A stretch of DNA of 64,000 nucleotides from an uncultured Lachnospiraceae bacterium. GTDB taxonomy: Bacteria; Bacillota; Clostridia; Lachnospirales; Lachnospiraceae. Of this stretch, positions 35,194 to 44,520 are shown one piece after another. Below the pieces are notes generated by a model. The model was not told the DNA's origin. It did not search any database and saw only the letters and a list, made by a program, of their open reading frames with translations. The stretch covers positions 1-64,000 of the forward strand of contig CAJTJY010000005.1 of the NCBI GenBank assembly GCA_910576975.1, in the 5' to 3' direction. Made by a program: the position numbers and the translations under genes. Position 1 is the first letter of the stretch; each line of letters opens with the position of its first letter.

Positions 35194-36804
35194 TTAAACC
35201 GCTTTGTTTTCCTGATATACATTAGAAAACAAATGTTCCAATTGATTTCCAAAATTGTATCTAATTTTAATTTTGTGGTCTTCATACACAACAATCTGGT
35301 CTATCATCTCCACAATCATGTCTCTGTCCAGTTTTTCAATATCTTTCATCTCCAGCAGCCTTTTCAGCCACGGCGTCTGAAACATGCCCTCCGTAACGCT
35401 TTCTTTCATTTTTTCTTCCAGTGTCTTGATCTGCTTTTTATAAAGCTCTTCTTTTTTCAGGTAATCTTCACGGTAAGTCAAAAATTCTTCTTTTGAAATC
35501 ATTCCCTCCTTATAATCTTCATAGGCTGATTTCTTTAATTTCTGCATCCTCCCTAATTCGCTTTTTACTCTCATAAGTTCTTTCTTCGCAGTTTCTTCCA
35601 CTTTAAAATCAGGAAAAGGCGGACTTTCTATAAGCCTTTGCAGATCATCAACGTTTTGGATTATCGCTCTTAAGTCATTGAGCACAATCTCTTCAAGGAC
35701 ATAAAGCGGCAGCGTATGCGGCGTACAATACTCTTTCCCGTGGCGCTTATATGTCCCGCAGTAAAAAGAATATGCTTTTGTCCCATCTGCACGTTTCCAA
35801 GAATTTTTCATCATCGCCCGGCCGCAGTCCGCACATATGATAAACCCTGCAAAAATGTTCTTATTTTCTTTCAAGTTCATATCCCTACGCCTTTTTGACA
35901 AAAGTTTCTGTGTCTTTTCCCAGGTTTCTAGGTCAATGATTGGCTCATGCGTGCCCTTGACCACGATCCAATTTTCTTTCTCCACCAGTTTCTGCCTGCT
36001 TCTCATGCGCTGGTGTTTTTTGCCCTGCACCATGTTTCCCCTATACATCTCATTCTTCAACATGATGTTGATCGTGGAATATGTCCAGTAAGAGGTGCTT
36101 TCGAGACGGTTACAGTTCTTGTAGTTCTCACCGTTTGCCAATTTATACTCGGACGGGCAAAGGATTCCTTGGGCATTTAAAAGCTTGGCAATGCTCTGTT
36201 TTCCCATTCCTGCTACATATAGGCGAAATACTTTCCTTACCACCTCTGCGGCGTATTCGTCAATGATAAGCTTATTCTTGTCTGCGGGCGATTTCTTATA
36301 ACCATAACTGGTGAAAGAACCTATAAACTCACCTGCTTTCTGTTTTGATTTTACCGTCGCCTGGATTTTTTTTGAAATATCCCTTGCATACTGTTCGTTA
36401 AAAATATTTTTAATCGGCAAAAGCATGTCATACGCCTGCCGGACGCTGTCAATCCCGTCTGATATGGAGATAAACCGCACCCCTAATTCTGGAAATACAC
36501 GCTCCAGATATCGCCCAGTATCAATATAATCCCGTCCAAACCTGGATAAGTCCTTTACAACGACGCAGTTCACCTTCCCTTGTTCTATATCTGCAATCAT
36601 TCTCTTAAAACTGGGACGGTCGAAACTAGTGCCTGTATACCCATCGTCTACATAGACGTCATAGATGATAAGATTTTCCATTTTTGAAACATATTCTGTC
36701 AAAAGCTTCCTCTGATTCCCTACGCTGTCACTTTCTTCTTTGTCGCCGTCCTCCCTTGATAACCTGATATAAACAGCCGTGTAAAATAATTCTGATTTTT
36801 TCAT
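35194..36804 (-). CDS. Large serine recombinase
   Basis: This 536-aa site-specific recombinase has a resolvase N-terminal domain (AVYIRLSREDGD, with Ser about residue 16 as nucleophile; VVKDLSRFGRDYIDTGRY). A recombinase domain follows (YGYKKSPADKN...), then a zinc ribbon FAGFIICADCGRAMMKNSW...CGTYKRHGKEYC. A coiled-coil region precedes the C-terminus. Such enzymes cut and join attP and attB at a two-base core without high homology. It is close to the left end of the element, as is usual for integrases. Relatives include those that excise intervening elements from sporulation genes. A short weak hairpin (35089-35109) lies between it and the attachment site. Confidence 0.95.
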   Translation of the reverse strand: MKKSELFYTAVYIRLSREDGDKEESDSVGNQRKLLTEYVSKMENLIIYDVYVDDGYTGTSFDRPSFKRMIADIEQGKVNCVVVKDLSRFGRDYIDTGRYLERVFPELGVRFISISDGIDSVRQAYDMLLPIKNIFNEQYARDISKKIQATVKSKQKAGEFIGSFTSYGYKKSPADKNKLIIDEYAAEVVRKVFRLYVAGMGKQSIAKLLNAQGILCPSEYKLANGENYKNCNRLESTSYWTYSTINIMLKNEMYRGNMVQGKKHQRMRSRQKLVEKENWIVVKGTHEPIIDLETWEKTQKLLSKRRRDMNLKENKNIFAGFIICADCGRAMMKNSWKRADGTKAYSFYCGTYKRHGKEYCTPHTLPLYVLEEIVLNDLRAIIQNVDDLQRLIESPPFPDFKVEETAKKELMRVKSELGRMQKLKKSAYEDYKEGMISKEEFLTYREDYLKKEELYKKQIKTLEEKMKESVTEGMFQTPWLKRLLEMKDIEKLDRDMIVEMIDQIVVYEDHKIKIRYNFGNQLEHLFSNVYQENKAV

Positions 36805-36882
36805 TTCCTCACCTGTCCGGCTGCTGTACCTGTAAACAGCATCATGCCATAATTTGTTTTCGAATTCATTTCTGCGTCTGCC

Positions 36883-37017
36883 TCACTTTGCAATGCCTTC
36901 TTTTTCAACATCCTGGTTCCGATGGGCTTTCACAATGCGGATCAGCAATTCTTCTACGGAAAATTTTGCTAAAAATTCTCTTTCCACTGTATATTGAATT
37001 GATTCTTTCCCTTTCAA
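36883..37017 (-). CDS. Small protein upstream of the recombinase (44 aa)
   Basis: A TTG start follows GCAGGAGG with 10-base spacing. The 44 codons read KGKESIQYTVEREFLAKF, then SVEELLIRIVKAHRN, ending EKEGIAK. It is charged and probably helical. Its position, 78 bp ahead of the recombinase on the same strand, suggests a partner such as a directionality factor or regulator. I do not recognise a named family. It is too short for most gene callers. Confidence 0.5.
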   Translation of the reverse strand: MKGKESIQYTVEREFLAKFSVEELLIRIVKAHRNQDVEKEGIAK

Positions 37018-37179
37018 CTATGGCTGTCCTCCTGCTAAAATCATTGTTTTTTCAAGATATGCATGTAGGCTTTTCCCATATGAATCACCGACCGCAACAC
37101 TAAGAAATTATTTCTTGAATTTCCGCTTTTTTGGGGCTGTCGCAGGAATAAATGCGGAAACTCAAAAAACTATTTTCCT

Positions 37180-37206
37180 TTACGAATGGATTTAAATATT
37201 ATAAAA
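37180..37206 (+). promoter_or_regulatory. Putative promoter of the subtilisin-like protease
   Basis: CTTTAC followed about 16 bases later by TATAAA (around 37198-37203) lies some 45 bases before the start codon. The match is moderate. Confidence 0.4.
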
Positions 37207-37250
37207 TGAAAGTACACGATGCAAAATCAGTGTCCCGACAGGAGGAAGCT

Positions 37251-39512
37251 ATGAACCAAGCGAGAACATTACGCCTTTTTTATCCGATATTAATATTTCT
37301 TTTTTCTGTGTTTCTCGCACTCTGTTTCTGTCTTTCTTTGGTCCACGCATCCACAGATGTAACTGCCGATACATGGTTTTTAGACGACATCCAGGCAAAG
37401 GATGCATGGGTGGCTTTGTCAGAGCAACAGCTTGACGTTTCCATCCCCGTCATTGTCGCCGTGATTGACACAGGTTGCGATTACGACCATCCTCTGATCA
37501 AACATGCTCTTTGGCATAATTCTGCAGAAATCAACGGCGTTCCTGGCGTGGATGACGATGGAAATGGATATGTGGATGATTTCTATGGCATTGATACTTA
37601 TCATCATAACAGCGATCCTTTGGATGATTCTGTAAGTACCATTAAGGGACACGGGACTCATGTTGCAGGCTGTATCTTGCAAACTGCTGGCGTAACAGAA
37701 TCATCAAACCCTTTTGGCATACAGCTTATGATCCTCAAAGCCGGAGACGCCTACGGTAATTTCCATGCCGCAGATGTCGCAGAAGCCCTGCGATATGCTG
37801 CAGACAATGGCGCATCAGTGATCAATCTGTCAATCAGCGCTCTTACCTATCCTTCCATTTTAGAAGAAGCATTAGAATATGCCGCAGAATCAGCAATTCT
37901 CGTGGCATCGTCCGGCAACCAGGGATTGCCCACTTGCGATTCAAATTATACAAGCTGCGGTAATTACTATCCTGCCGCCTATCCCTATGTAACAGGCGTC
38001 ATGTCCTATGGAAAGCAACATCAGCTTTCCTCTTTTTCTAATTGGGACTTTCAAAGCGGCAGCGAGCCAAAATATGAAATTGCCGCTCCTGGCGAAAGCA
38101 TCCTCTCTTGCACTTACAATGGAGCTAATAAAATTATGAATGGAACTTCGATGTCCTCAGGAATCGTATCTGGCTGCGCCGCGCTGCTCGCCGCAAAATA
38201 TCAGTCTTTGGGGCTTTACAGCCCAAAAAATTTGACCGCTCATCTGATGAGTTGTGGTGAAAATGATATCATGTTTACAGACCTTTATGGCAAAAACCAT
38301 AGATTCCGGCGCATCAACTTACATAAGCTCCTGACCACTGAGCCACAGCCAAATCTTGTTCTGGGCAACTACTCGATAAAAAAGGACGATACAAACGCTT
38401 ATAGCCTGAACTATAAAGTTACGAACCGGGGTTGCCTGGCTAAAAACATCAACATTACGATTTCCTCTGACACGCTGAATATAGATTCCAACTGCGGCAT
38501 ACAAGAACTTGAGACTTTTCCTGGGCTTTCAAGTTACAATGGCACTTGCTTTTTTTCCATGGAAGAGGGACTTGATCCTGCTTTACCACAGCAAATTCAG
38601 ATAGAGATTTCTTATCAAAATGGAGCAAACCACTCTGATACCCAAATCTTCTCCTGCCAAAAGGAATTTCTTGTCACAGCAGAACATGACCCCTCCCATA
38701 CTGAAAAAGTGATTCCTCTGTTGGGCATCACAGTGTCCGCCTCCCATCTGCTTACTATGAAAGCGGGAAGCAGTTTGCAGCTTGCTGTCTCCTATATCCC
38801 TGCCAACACTACGGATGACAGATCACTTATCTTTCACAGCAGCAATCCCCAAATCGCAGAGATCGATCACAATGGCACTATTCACGCCAAAAAGAGCGGG
38901 ACAGCTACCATTACCGTCACCTCCTCCAAACAACATATACGGCAGGTTTCCATCCTTGTCTACAACGAAGCAACAGACCTTGTGCCAGAGACGCCCTCAA
39001 AACCACCTGCGCTTTCACAAGAAAATAACTCTGCACAAATTAAAAAAGGCGGCACTTATGCCATAGAAGGATTCAAATACAAAGTCACCAACGCAGCGAC
39101 AAACGGAACTGGAACAGTGACTCTTATGAAAACAACTCAAAAAAAGGCGTCCTTGTACTCTCTCTCAGTAAAAAATACTGTTAAAATCAAGAACGCCAGA
39201 TTTCAGATTACTGCCATCGATAAAAAAGCTTTTAAAAATTGTAAGAATTTAGAAACTGTGCGCATTGCAGATACGGTAAAGACACTTGGCAGCGAATGTT
39301 TTTCCGGATGCACTTCGCTGAAACGTCTCACCATCGGCACTAACATATCGAAAATCTCTGACCGTGCATTCTACAACTGTAGAAAACTGCAAAAGATCAC
39401 TATAAAATCAAAGAAATTAAAATCAATCGCAAAAAATGCATTTCGAAACATTCATCCCAAGGTCAAAGTATATGCGACAAAGCGCCTTGTAAAATTAATC
39501 ACAAGGCGCTGA
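37251..39512 (+). CDS. Secreted subtilisin-like serine protease with Big_2 and LRR_5 domains
   Basis: This 753-aa exported S8 peptidase has a signal peptide (LRLFYPILIFLFSVFLALCFC, about residues 6-27). The catalytic residues appear as VIDTGCDYDHP (Asp), GHGTHVAG (His), ASSGNQG (oxyanion Asn region) and NGTSMSSGIVSG (Ser). After the protease domain lie a beta-sandwich region, a bacterial Ig-like Big_2 domain (NPQIAEIDHNGTIHAKKSGT) and a C-terminal BspA-type leucine-rich section (FKNCKNLETVRIADTVKTLG...). The ATG at 37251 is chosen because CAGGAGGAAG precedes it and the signal peptide starts there. It is the only rightward gene in the element and may mature the giant protein or the exported peptide. 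Confidence 0.85.
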   Translation: MNQARTLRLFYPILIFLFSVFLALCFCLSLVHASTDVTADTWFLDDIQAKDAWVALSEQQLDVSIPVIVAVIDTGCDYDHPLIKHALWHNSAEINGVPGVDDDGNGYVDDFYGIDTYHHNSDPLDDSVSTIKGHGTHVAGCILQTAGVTESSNPFGIQLMILKAGDAYGNFHAADVAEALRYAADNGASVINLSISALTYPSILEEALEYAAESAILVASSGNQGLPTCDSNYTSCGNYYPAAYPYVTGVMSYGKQHQLSSFSNWDFQSGSEPKYEIAAPGESILSCTYNGANKIMNGTSMSSGIVSGCAALLAAKYQSLGLYSPKNLTAHLMSCGENDIMFTDLYGKNHRFRRINLHKLLTTEPQPNLVLGNYSIKKDDTNAYSLNYKVTNRGCLAKNINITISSDTLNIDSNCGIQELETFPGLSSYNGTCFFSMEEGLDPALPQQIQIEISYQNGANHSDTQIFSCQKEFLVTAEHDPSHTEKVIPLLGITVSASHLLTMKAGSSLQLAVSYIPANTTDDRSLIFHSSNPQIAEIDHNGTIHAKKSGTATITVTSSKQHIRQVSILVYNEATDLVPETPSKPPALSQENNSAQIKKGGTYAIEGFKYKVTNAATNGTGTVTLMKTTQKKASLYSLSVKNTVKIKNARFQITAIDKKAFKNCKNLETVRIADTVKTLGSECFSGCTSLKRLTIGTNISKISDRAFYNCRKLQKITIKSKKLKSIAKNAFRNIHPKVKVYATKRLVKLITRR
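39482..39511. terminator. Inverted repeat at the end of the protease gene
   Basis: AGCGCCTTGT and ACAAGGCGCT are a perfect 10-bp inverted repeat with a 10-base loop, overlapping the final codons and stop of the protease gene. It may stop transcription between the convergent protease and exporter genes. Confidence 0.45.
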
Positions 39513-39560
39513 CATTCCCTCTTTCAGCTCTGCTTAAAGTTGAGGCGCAGTTGATGACTA

Positions 39561-41747
39561 TCATGAAGCATCTACTCTTTGCCGTTTCACCAGATCTGCA
39601 AAAAAGCCATTTTCTTTCAGCAAATCGTCATAAGTCCCATCCTCCACGATATGTCCGTGATCCAATACGACAATTCTGTCACACTGCATTATCGTTGACA
39701 GACGGTGCGCTATCACAATTCTTGTGCAATTCAGGTTTCCCAGGGCTTCTGAGACCTGCTTTTGCGCAATATTATCCAAAGCGCTTGTCGCTTCATCAAA
39801 CAACAGCACTTTGGGCTTAGATGCCACCGCCCTGGCAATTAAAAGCCTCTGCTTCTGCCCGCCAGAAAACCCGCCTCCTCCTTCCGAGACAATGGTATTC
39901 ATCCCCATAGGCATGCTGCGAATATCTTCCGCTATTCCGGCAATCTTTGCTGCCTCCCACGCCTGCTCCATAGTTGGATTTGAAGATGAAATTGTAATGT
40001 TAGAAAATATATCCCCTTGAAATAATTTACCATTTTGCAATACCACGCCCATAAACTTCCGCAAAGACTTTAAATCCAGACGGCTTAAATCCTTGCCATC
40101 AAAATAGACGTCCCCCTTAAGAGGCTTTTCAAATCCCAGCAAGAGACGCATTAACGTAGATTTTCCAGACCCTGTCCTTCCAACGATGGCTACGTACTGT
40201 CCTGGACAGATTTTTAGAGAAAGGTTATCAAGAATAAGGGGCATGTCCTCTTTATAGCGAAAAGAAACATTATTTAATTCGATGCCGCCACTTAGACTCG
40301 TCACCACCTTTTTTTCCTCCGCCACTTCTGGAATCTCTTCTAAAATTGGACGGATTGTAAAAAAAATCGCATAAATTTCTGCAAGAATCCCCGAAGACTC
40401 GATCAACAGGGAAAAGCCGCCAGTCAACATAGAATATGCAACTGTAAATGAGATATAATTTGCTGGCAAGATCGCTGTTTGCATCCCTTTGATATAAATT
40501 AAAATCGAGCCTGCGAGAGCTATCGCTTTTAATATTACAGATTTTACTTTTAGGAAAACTGGCGGATCATATTGCAGTTTCGCTGCCTGCTGATACTGTT
40601 TTGCCCATTTCGCAAACGCCCGCTGCTCCGCCCCTGCCAATTTAATTTTCTGAATGCCAGAAAAAATAGAAAAAACAATGCCGTCCTCTTTCGTTGAAGC
40701 ATACGCCTTTTCTTTTGCAATTTTGATTTCCATCAGCGAAAAAAACACTGCGCACAGAGACGACAACGCCAAAACAAACAAAACTGGCATCATCAATGCT
40801 TTGGCATATGCGTCAATTTGAAACAAATAGATCATCGATAATGCCGCCGAGAGGACGACTGTCAGTAAAAAATCCACAATCATGCCGCATAAACCATTGA
40901 TATCCTGCATCTTGCCTGCAAGCTCTCCTGGACTGTATTTCTGAAAAAAAGCCGTCGGCATGGAGAGCAGGCGCATCATAGAAGCGCTTGTGACGGCAAC
41001 ATCCATTTTTATCTTGATCTTTGCCAACGTAAGCTGTTTGACAGCTGAAATCATAGCAATAGCAATTGCGGACCCGCTCAGCAGAATTGCACAGGAGGCA
41101 GGTATATTCGTGCTCCTATTGCTGATGGCGTTGACAAAGATCAACTGGTTCGCACAGGGTGTCAAAAGCCCAAGCAACGCCACTGTAAACATTGCCAATG
41201 CAATTACTGCAAAATCCGAAAAGGATATTGTCTGAAAAATATAAGACAAAAGCCCTTTCATTCCCACTGCATTTAAGGGCAGCGGTCGGTAAAAACAAAA
41301 AGCATCCGCCGAAAACATCTGCGCATTTATTGCCGTTACCCTAATTTTTTGCCCCGTTTTCTCATCCCGCGCCTCATAGCCGCCTTTTGCCGGAAGAAAC
41401 GCAACAGCCCGCCCGCTCTCTTTATAGGAGCCAAGCATTGCCCCCATTGCCGCCTTATGCCAATTCCCCGTCAGCTTTACCTTTCGGCACATAAAGCCGA
41501 ACGGACGCAAAAGATACTCTAGCATATCGTTCATCTCTTTGAGACTGTCAGGAATCTCCTGCGGCTTTAGATGATAGAATTTTAAAATTTCGTGGATTGC
41601 CCCTATGACAGCCTTACGATCATCCTGTATAAAAAACGCGGCGCTTCTGCACCCCAAAACGACGTTTGACATTTCCATCAACGCATCCGAAAAGGCCTCC
41701 TTGTCATTTTTGATTTTTTCCTTTATCTGTTCATCGAACCAGCCCAC
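39561..41747 (-). CDS. NHLP/NHLM-type bacteriocin export ABC transporter, permease-ATPase
   Basis: This 728-aa protein comprises an N-terminal cytoplasmic region (about 1-165), six-helix ABC exporter core (about 170-430) and an ATPase: Walker A GRTGSGKSTLMRLL, signature FSGGQKQRLLIARA, Walker B VLLFDEATSALD, His switch IAHRLS. It resembles the second transporter of NHLP bacteriocin clusters (NHLM_micro_ABC2), which lacks a peptidase domain. GTG start after AAAGGAGG, 11 bp behind the peptidase-bearing transporter. The two probably form a heterodimer exporting the peptide or a modified product. Confidence 0.85.
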   Translation of the reverse strand: MGWFDEQIKEKIKNDKEAFSDALMEMSNVVLGCRSAAFFIQDDRKAVIGAIHEILKFYHLKPQEIPDSLKEMNDMLEYLLRPFGFMCRKVKLTGNWHKAAMGAMLGSYKESGRAVAFLPAKGGYEARDEKTGQKIRVTAINAQMFSADAFCFYRPLPLNAVGMKGLLSYIFQTISFSDFAVIALAMFTVALLGLLTPCANQLIFVNAISNRSTNIPASCAILLSGSAIAIAMISAVKQLTLAKIKIKMDVAVTSASMMRLLSMPTAFFQKYSPGELAGKMQDINGLCGMIVDFLLTVVLSAALSMIYLFQIDAYAKALMMPVLFVLALSSLCAVFFSLMEIKIAKEKAYASTKEDGIVFSIFSGIQKIKLAGAEQRAFAKWAKQYQQAAKLQYDPPVFLKVKSVILKAIALAGSILIYIKGMQTAILPANYISFTVAYSMLTGGFSLLIESSGILAEIYAIFFTIRPILEEIPEVAEEKKVVTSLSGGIELNNVSFRYKEDMPLILDNLSLKICPGQYVAIVGRTGSGKSTLMRLLLGFEKPLKGDVYFDGKDLSRLDLKSLRKFMGVVLQNGKLFQGDIFSNITISSSNPTMEQAWEAAKIAGIAEDIRSMPMGMNTIVSEGGGGFSGGQKQRLLIARAVASKPKVLLFDEATSALDNIAQKQVSEALGNLNCTRIVIAHRLSTIMQCDRIVVLDHGHIVEDGTYDDLLKENGFFADLVKRQRVDAS

Positions 41748-41758
41748 GACTGCCTCCT

Positions 41759-43963
41759 TTATTCTCTCATTAGCAGTTCTTTGTAATGCCCGCCCTGTGC
41801 CATCAGTTCCAGATGCGAGCCACGTTCCACAATTTTTCCGTGCTCCATTACAATAATTTCATCGCAATCACGTATCGCTGAAAGACGATGCGCAATGACA
41901 ATGCAGGTAATTCCCCTCTCTTTGATCGCATTTACCACATCCTTTTCTGTCTTTGCATCCAATGCCGAAGTCGCTTCATCCATAATGATAATCGCAGGAT
42001 TCTGAGCAAGAGCACGGGCAATCTCCATCCTCTGCCTTTGTCCACCCGAAAAGTCTCTCCCCCCTTCTAATATCTGGTATTGATAACCACCATCCCGCTG
42101 CATGATGTCGTCGTGAATCTGCGCGTCCTTGGCAGCCAGAATCATTTGATAATCTTCAATTGTCAAATCCCACATTTTAATATTATTTGCAATGGTATCC
42201 TCAAATAAAATAATATCCTGATCCACGACTGCCAACGAACCTGTAAACACCTGTCGGTTAATTTCCGTTATTGATTTTCCATCAAACAAAATCTCTCCAG
42301 ACCACGGCTGATGCAAACCGGAAATTAATTTTGAAACCGTTGATTTCCCACATCCAGAAGACCCAATCAAAGCAATGCGCTGTCCCTGTTTTATAGAAAG
42401 AGAAAAATCCGTAATCAAGGGCTCGCTTAATGCAGAATATCCAAATGTGATATTTTTAAGTTCCACCATGCCCGTCAGCTTATGATATTCCTCCGTTGCC
42501 GTATCTTCTGACTGTAGCAGGTTTTCACAATATCTTGGCTCAATCGAATGCCCCATGACGTCCTCTATGCGTTCCATATTTGTCCGCATCTCCTGAAAGC
42601 TCTGTCCTGACATGACCAGAGACTGCGCTGGCTTGCGAAAAGAATGCATAAGTCCTTGAAATGCCAAAAGCATTCCCATGGTAAATTCCCCATAGATGAT
42701 AAAATACGCTCCAAGAGTCAAAATCAAAATGTCAGAAATCGTGGCCATAAATGCCGGAACCCCGCCTAAATACCCGTCCAGCTTTGCATAATTTCCACGT
42801 TGCGTATTTACAGACGCCTGTATGCCTGACCACTTTTGAAAAAATCCATGATCTGCACCGCTGGCCTTAATCGTCTCTATCATCTCGATTCCAGCGTATG
42901 TCACGCCATCCAGATTTCCCTGGTCACGCATCAGCACTCTGGTAATATTTATGCGCTTCGAAGAAATAACAGCCGCCGTCCAAACATGAACGAGAACTGA
43001 GAGCACGCCGATGCAGGTAAGCGGCAGGCTGTAGCGCGCCATAATGATCAGATAGGAAAGCATCATCACGCCATCCATGATCAAAGGCGCAAATACTCCG
43101 ATCAACAGGGAGGCAATATCCTGATTTGCTTTCTGGCGCATGGCTATATCCCCAGCCATTCTCTGTGAAAAAAAACTCATCGGCAGACGCAGCACATGCC
43201 ACATGAATTTTGAATTCGATACAATCGCAAACTTCCCTTGTATTTTCATCAGATACACAGAATTCAGCAATGCAATCACGATCTGCATCACAGCCAGAAA
43301 CGTAATGCCAAACAAAAAAAATGACAACCATGCCTGATTTTGCCTGGTCAGAAGCCGGTCAATAAAAATTCGTGAATAAACCGGCTCTAAGATTCCAACC
43401 AATGCCGCTGCCGCAGTCGTTGCCGCTACAAACAGAAACGCTGCGCCACTCCCTTCCAGGCGCTTTCTTGCAAATTCAGCTATGCTTCTTTTTGCCCCGC
43501 CAGGTCTAAAATCTTCCCCCGGCTCAAACATCAGGCACACTCCTGTGAACATCTCGTCCAATTCCTCCACCGAAACCATCGTGCAGCCCCTGGCAGGGTC
43601 ATTCAAAACTGCACCCTTACGGCAAAATCCATTTAAAACCACGAAATGATTAAATCCCCAATGAATGATGCAAGGATAACTGGCTTTCTCACGTAAGGCG
43701 GAAAGTTCAAAACAATATGCCTTTGCCTTTAAGCCGTATGCTGCCGCAGCTTGGTAGATATTTTTTGCATTGGAACCATCCCTGGAAATGCCACAGTCTT
43801 GCCTCGCCTGCTCTAACGTCACCCACCTGCCATAATATGCGAGCACCATGCTAAGGCAGGCTGCCCCGCACTCTGTCGCCTCCATCTGCATAATCATTGG
43901 AACTTTGGCAACCCCAGTCTTCTTAGGAGACGGTATGTTGGTATTTTTATTTTTCATTTTCAT
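41759..43963 (-). CDS. C39 peptidase-ABC exporter (NHLP/NHLM type)
   Basis: This 734-aa fusion opens with a C39 cysteine peptidase: QMEATECGAACLSM (Cys about residue 34), HWGFNHFVVLNG (His about 104) and DPARG (Asp). It then has a six-helix exporter domain and an ATPase with GSSGCGKSTVSKLI, FSGGQRQRMEIARAL, IIIMDEATSALD and IAHRLS. Such proteins cut double-glycine leaders and move the freed peptide across the membrane. A fitting GG leader peptide is encoded upstream (48265-48414). It resembles NHLM_micro_ABC1. It lies 18 bp after the HlyD-like gene. All peptidase and ATPase residues look intact. Confidence 0.9.
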   Translation of the reverse strand: MKMKNKNTNIPSPKKTGVAKVPMIMQMEATECGAACLSMVLAYYGRWVTLEQARQDCGISRDGSNAKNIYQAAAAYGLKAKAYCFELSALREKASYPCIIHWGFNHFVVLNGFCRKGAVLNDPARGCTMVSVEELDEMFTGVCLMFEPGEDFRPGGAKRSIAEFARKRLEGSGAAFLFVAATTAAAALVGILEPVYSRIFIDRLLTRQNQAWLSFFLFGITFLAVMQIVIALLNSVYLMKIQGKFAIVSNSKFMWHVLRLPMSFFSQRMAGDIAMRQKANQDIASLLIGVFAPLIMDGVMMLSYLIIMARYSLPLTCIGVLSVLVHVWTAAVISSKRINITRVLMRDQGNLDGVTYAGIEMIETIKASGADHGFFQKWSGIQASVNTQRGNYAKLDGYLGGVPAFMATISDILILTLGAYFIIYGEFTMGMLLAFQGLMHSFRKPAQSLVMSGQSFQEMRTNMERIEDVMGHSIEPRYCENLLQSEDTATEEYHKLTGMVELKNITFGYSALSEPLITDFSLSIKQGQRIALIGSSGCGKSTVSKLISGLHQPWSGEILFDGKSITEINRQVFTGSLAVVDQDIILFEDTIANNIKMWDLTIEDYQMILAAKDAQIHDDIMQRDGGYQYQILEGGRDFSGGQRQRMEIARALAQNPAIIIMDEATSALDAKTEKDVVNAIKERGITCIVIAHRLSAIRDCDEIIVMEHGKIVERGSHLELMAQGGHYKELLMRE

Positions 43964-43981
43964 ATTCGCAGCTTCCTTTGA

Positions 43982-44473
43982 CTATTGTTGCAACAAATAG
44001 GAAATTGGATTGACTCGTTCTGTGACAATCGATACATGACAGATTCCTTTTCTTATATTTTCCGCGGAAATAGCGACTCTATATTTCCAATCGCTTTCCT
44101 CAACATGAAGCGCATGAGCTATCGCATCTCCACCAAGAAATTCGGCTGCTTCCGCGTATGCTTCCGGAACATTTGCAGCAAACGCCACGCTCCCATTTTG
44201 ATTTCCTATGTATGCCTCCATCCCAATGGAAACGGCAGAAATTCCGGCTTCATCCAGATAACAATATACCGACGAGCCATCAGAATATCCCTTTGCCTCC
44301 ATCGTAACATCAATCGTCCCTGTCACGCTCCACAAAAGCACGGATCCCAAAAGCACAAGAACTGCGCCAAGTATCAGCCACACGCCCGGCGTCACCACCT
44401 GGATATATCCATCCAGCTGTTCCGGGGAAGATACTCTGTCAATGCTTTTTTTCCGATAGATACCTTTGTCCAT
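43982..44473 (-). CDS. HlyD-like secretion adaptor (NHLP system), short
   Basis: This 163-aa protein has one membrane helix (GVWLILGAVLVLLGSVLLWSVTG, about residues 29-50) and a short lipoyl/barrel-like extracellular part (TMEAKGYSDGSSVYCYLDEAGISAVSIGMEA). This is the core of a periplasmic adaptor (membrane fusion) subunit; the usual long coiled coil is missing. The NHLM HlyD family is normally larger, so this is a minimal version. The ATG at 44473 follows GGCAGGG. A longer frame back to 44962 overlaps the NRPS and is rejected. It sits between the NRPS and the two exporters. Confidence 0.7.
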   Translation of the reverse strand: MDKGIYRKKSIDRVSSPEQLDGYIQVVTPGVWLILGAVLVLLGSVLLWSVTGTIDVTMEAKGYSDGSSVYCYLDEAGISAVSIGMEAYIGNQNGSVAFAANVPEAYAEAAEFLGGDAIAHALHVEESDWKYRVAISAENIRKGICHVSIVTERVNPISYLLQQ

Positions 44474-44520
44474 TTTCCCTGCCTTTCTATCTTTTAATTC
44501 TCTTTTCTGACTCCTGCGCT

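Noticed and set aside
37020..37120. Very short frame ending MGKAYMHILKKQ upstream of the 44-aa gene
   Set aside because: It encodes at most about 19 codons without a convincing ribosome site; may be a remnant, but not supportable as a gene.
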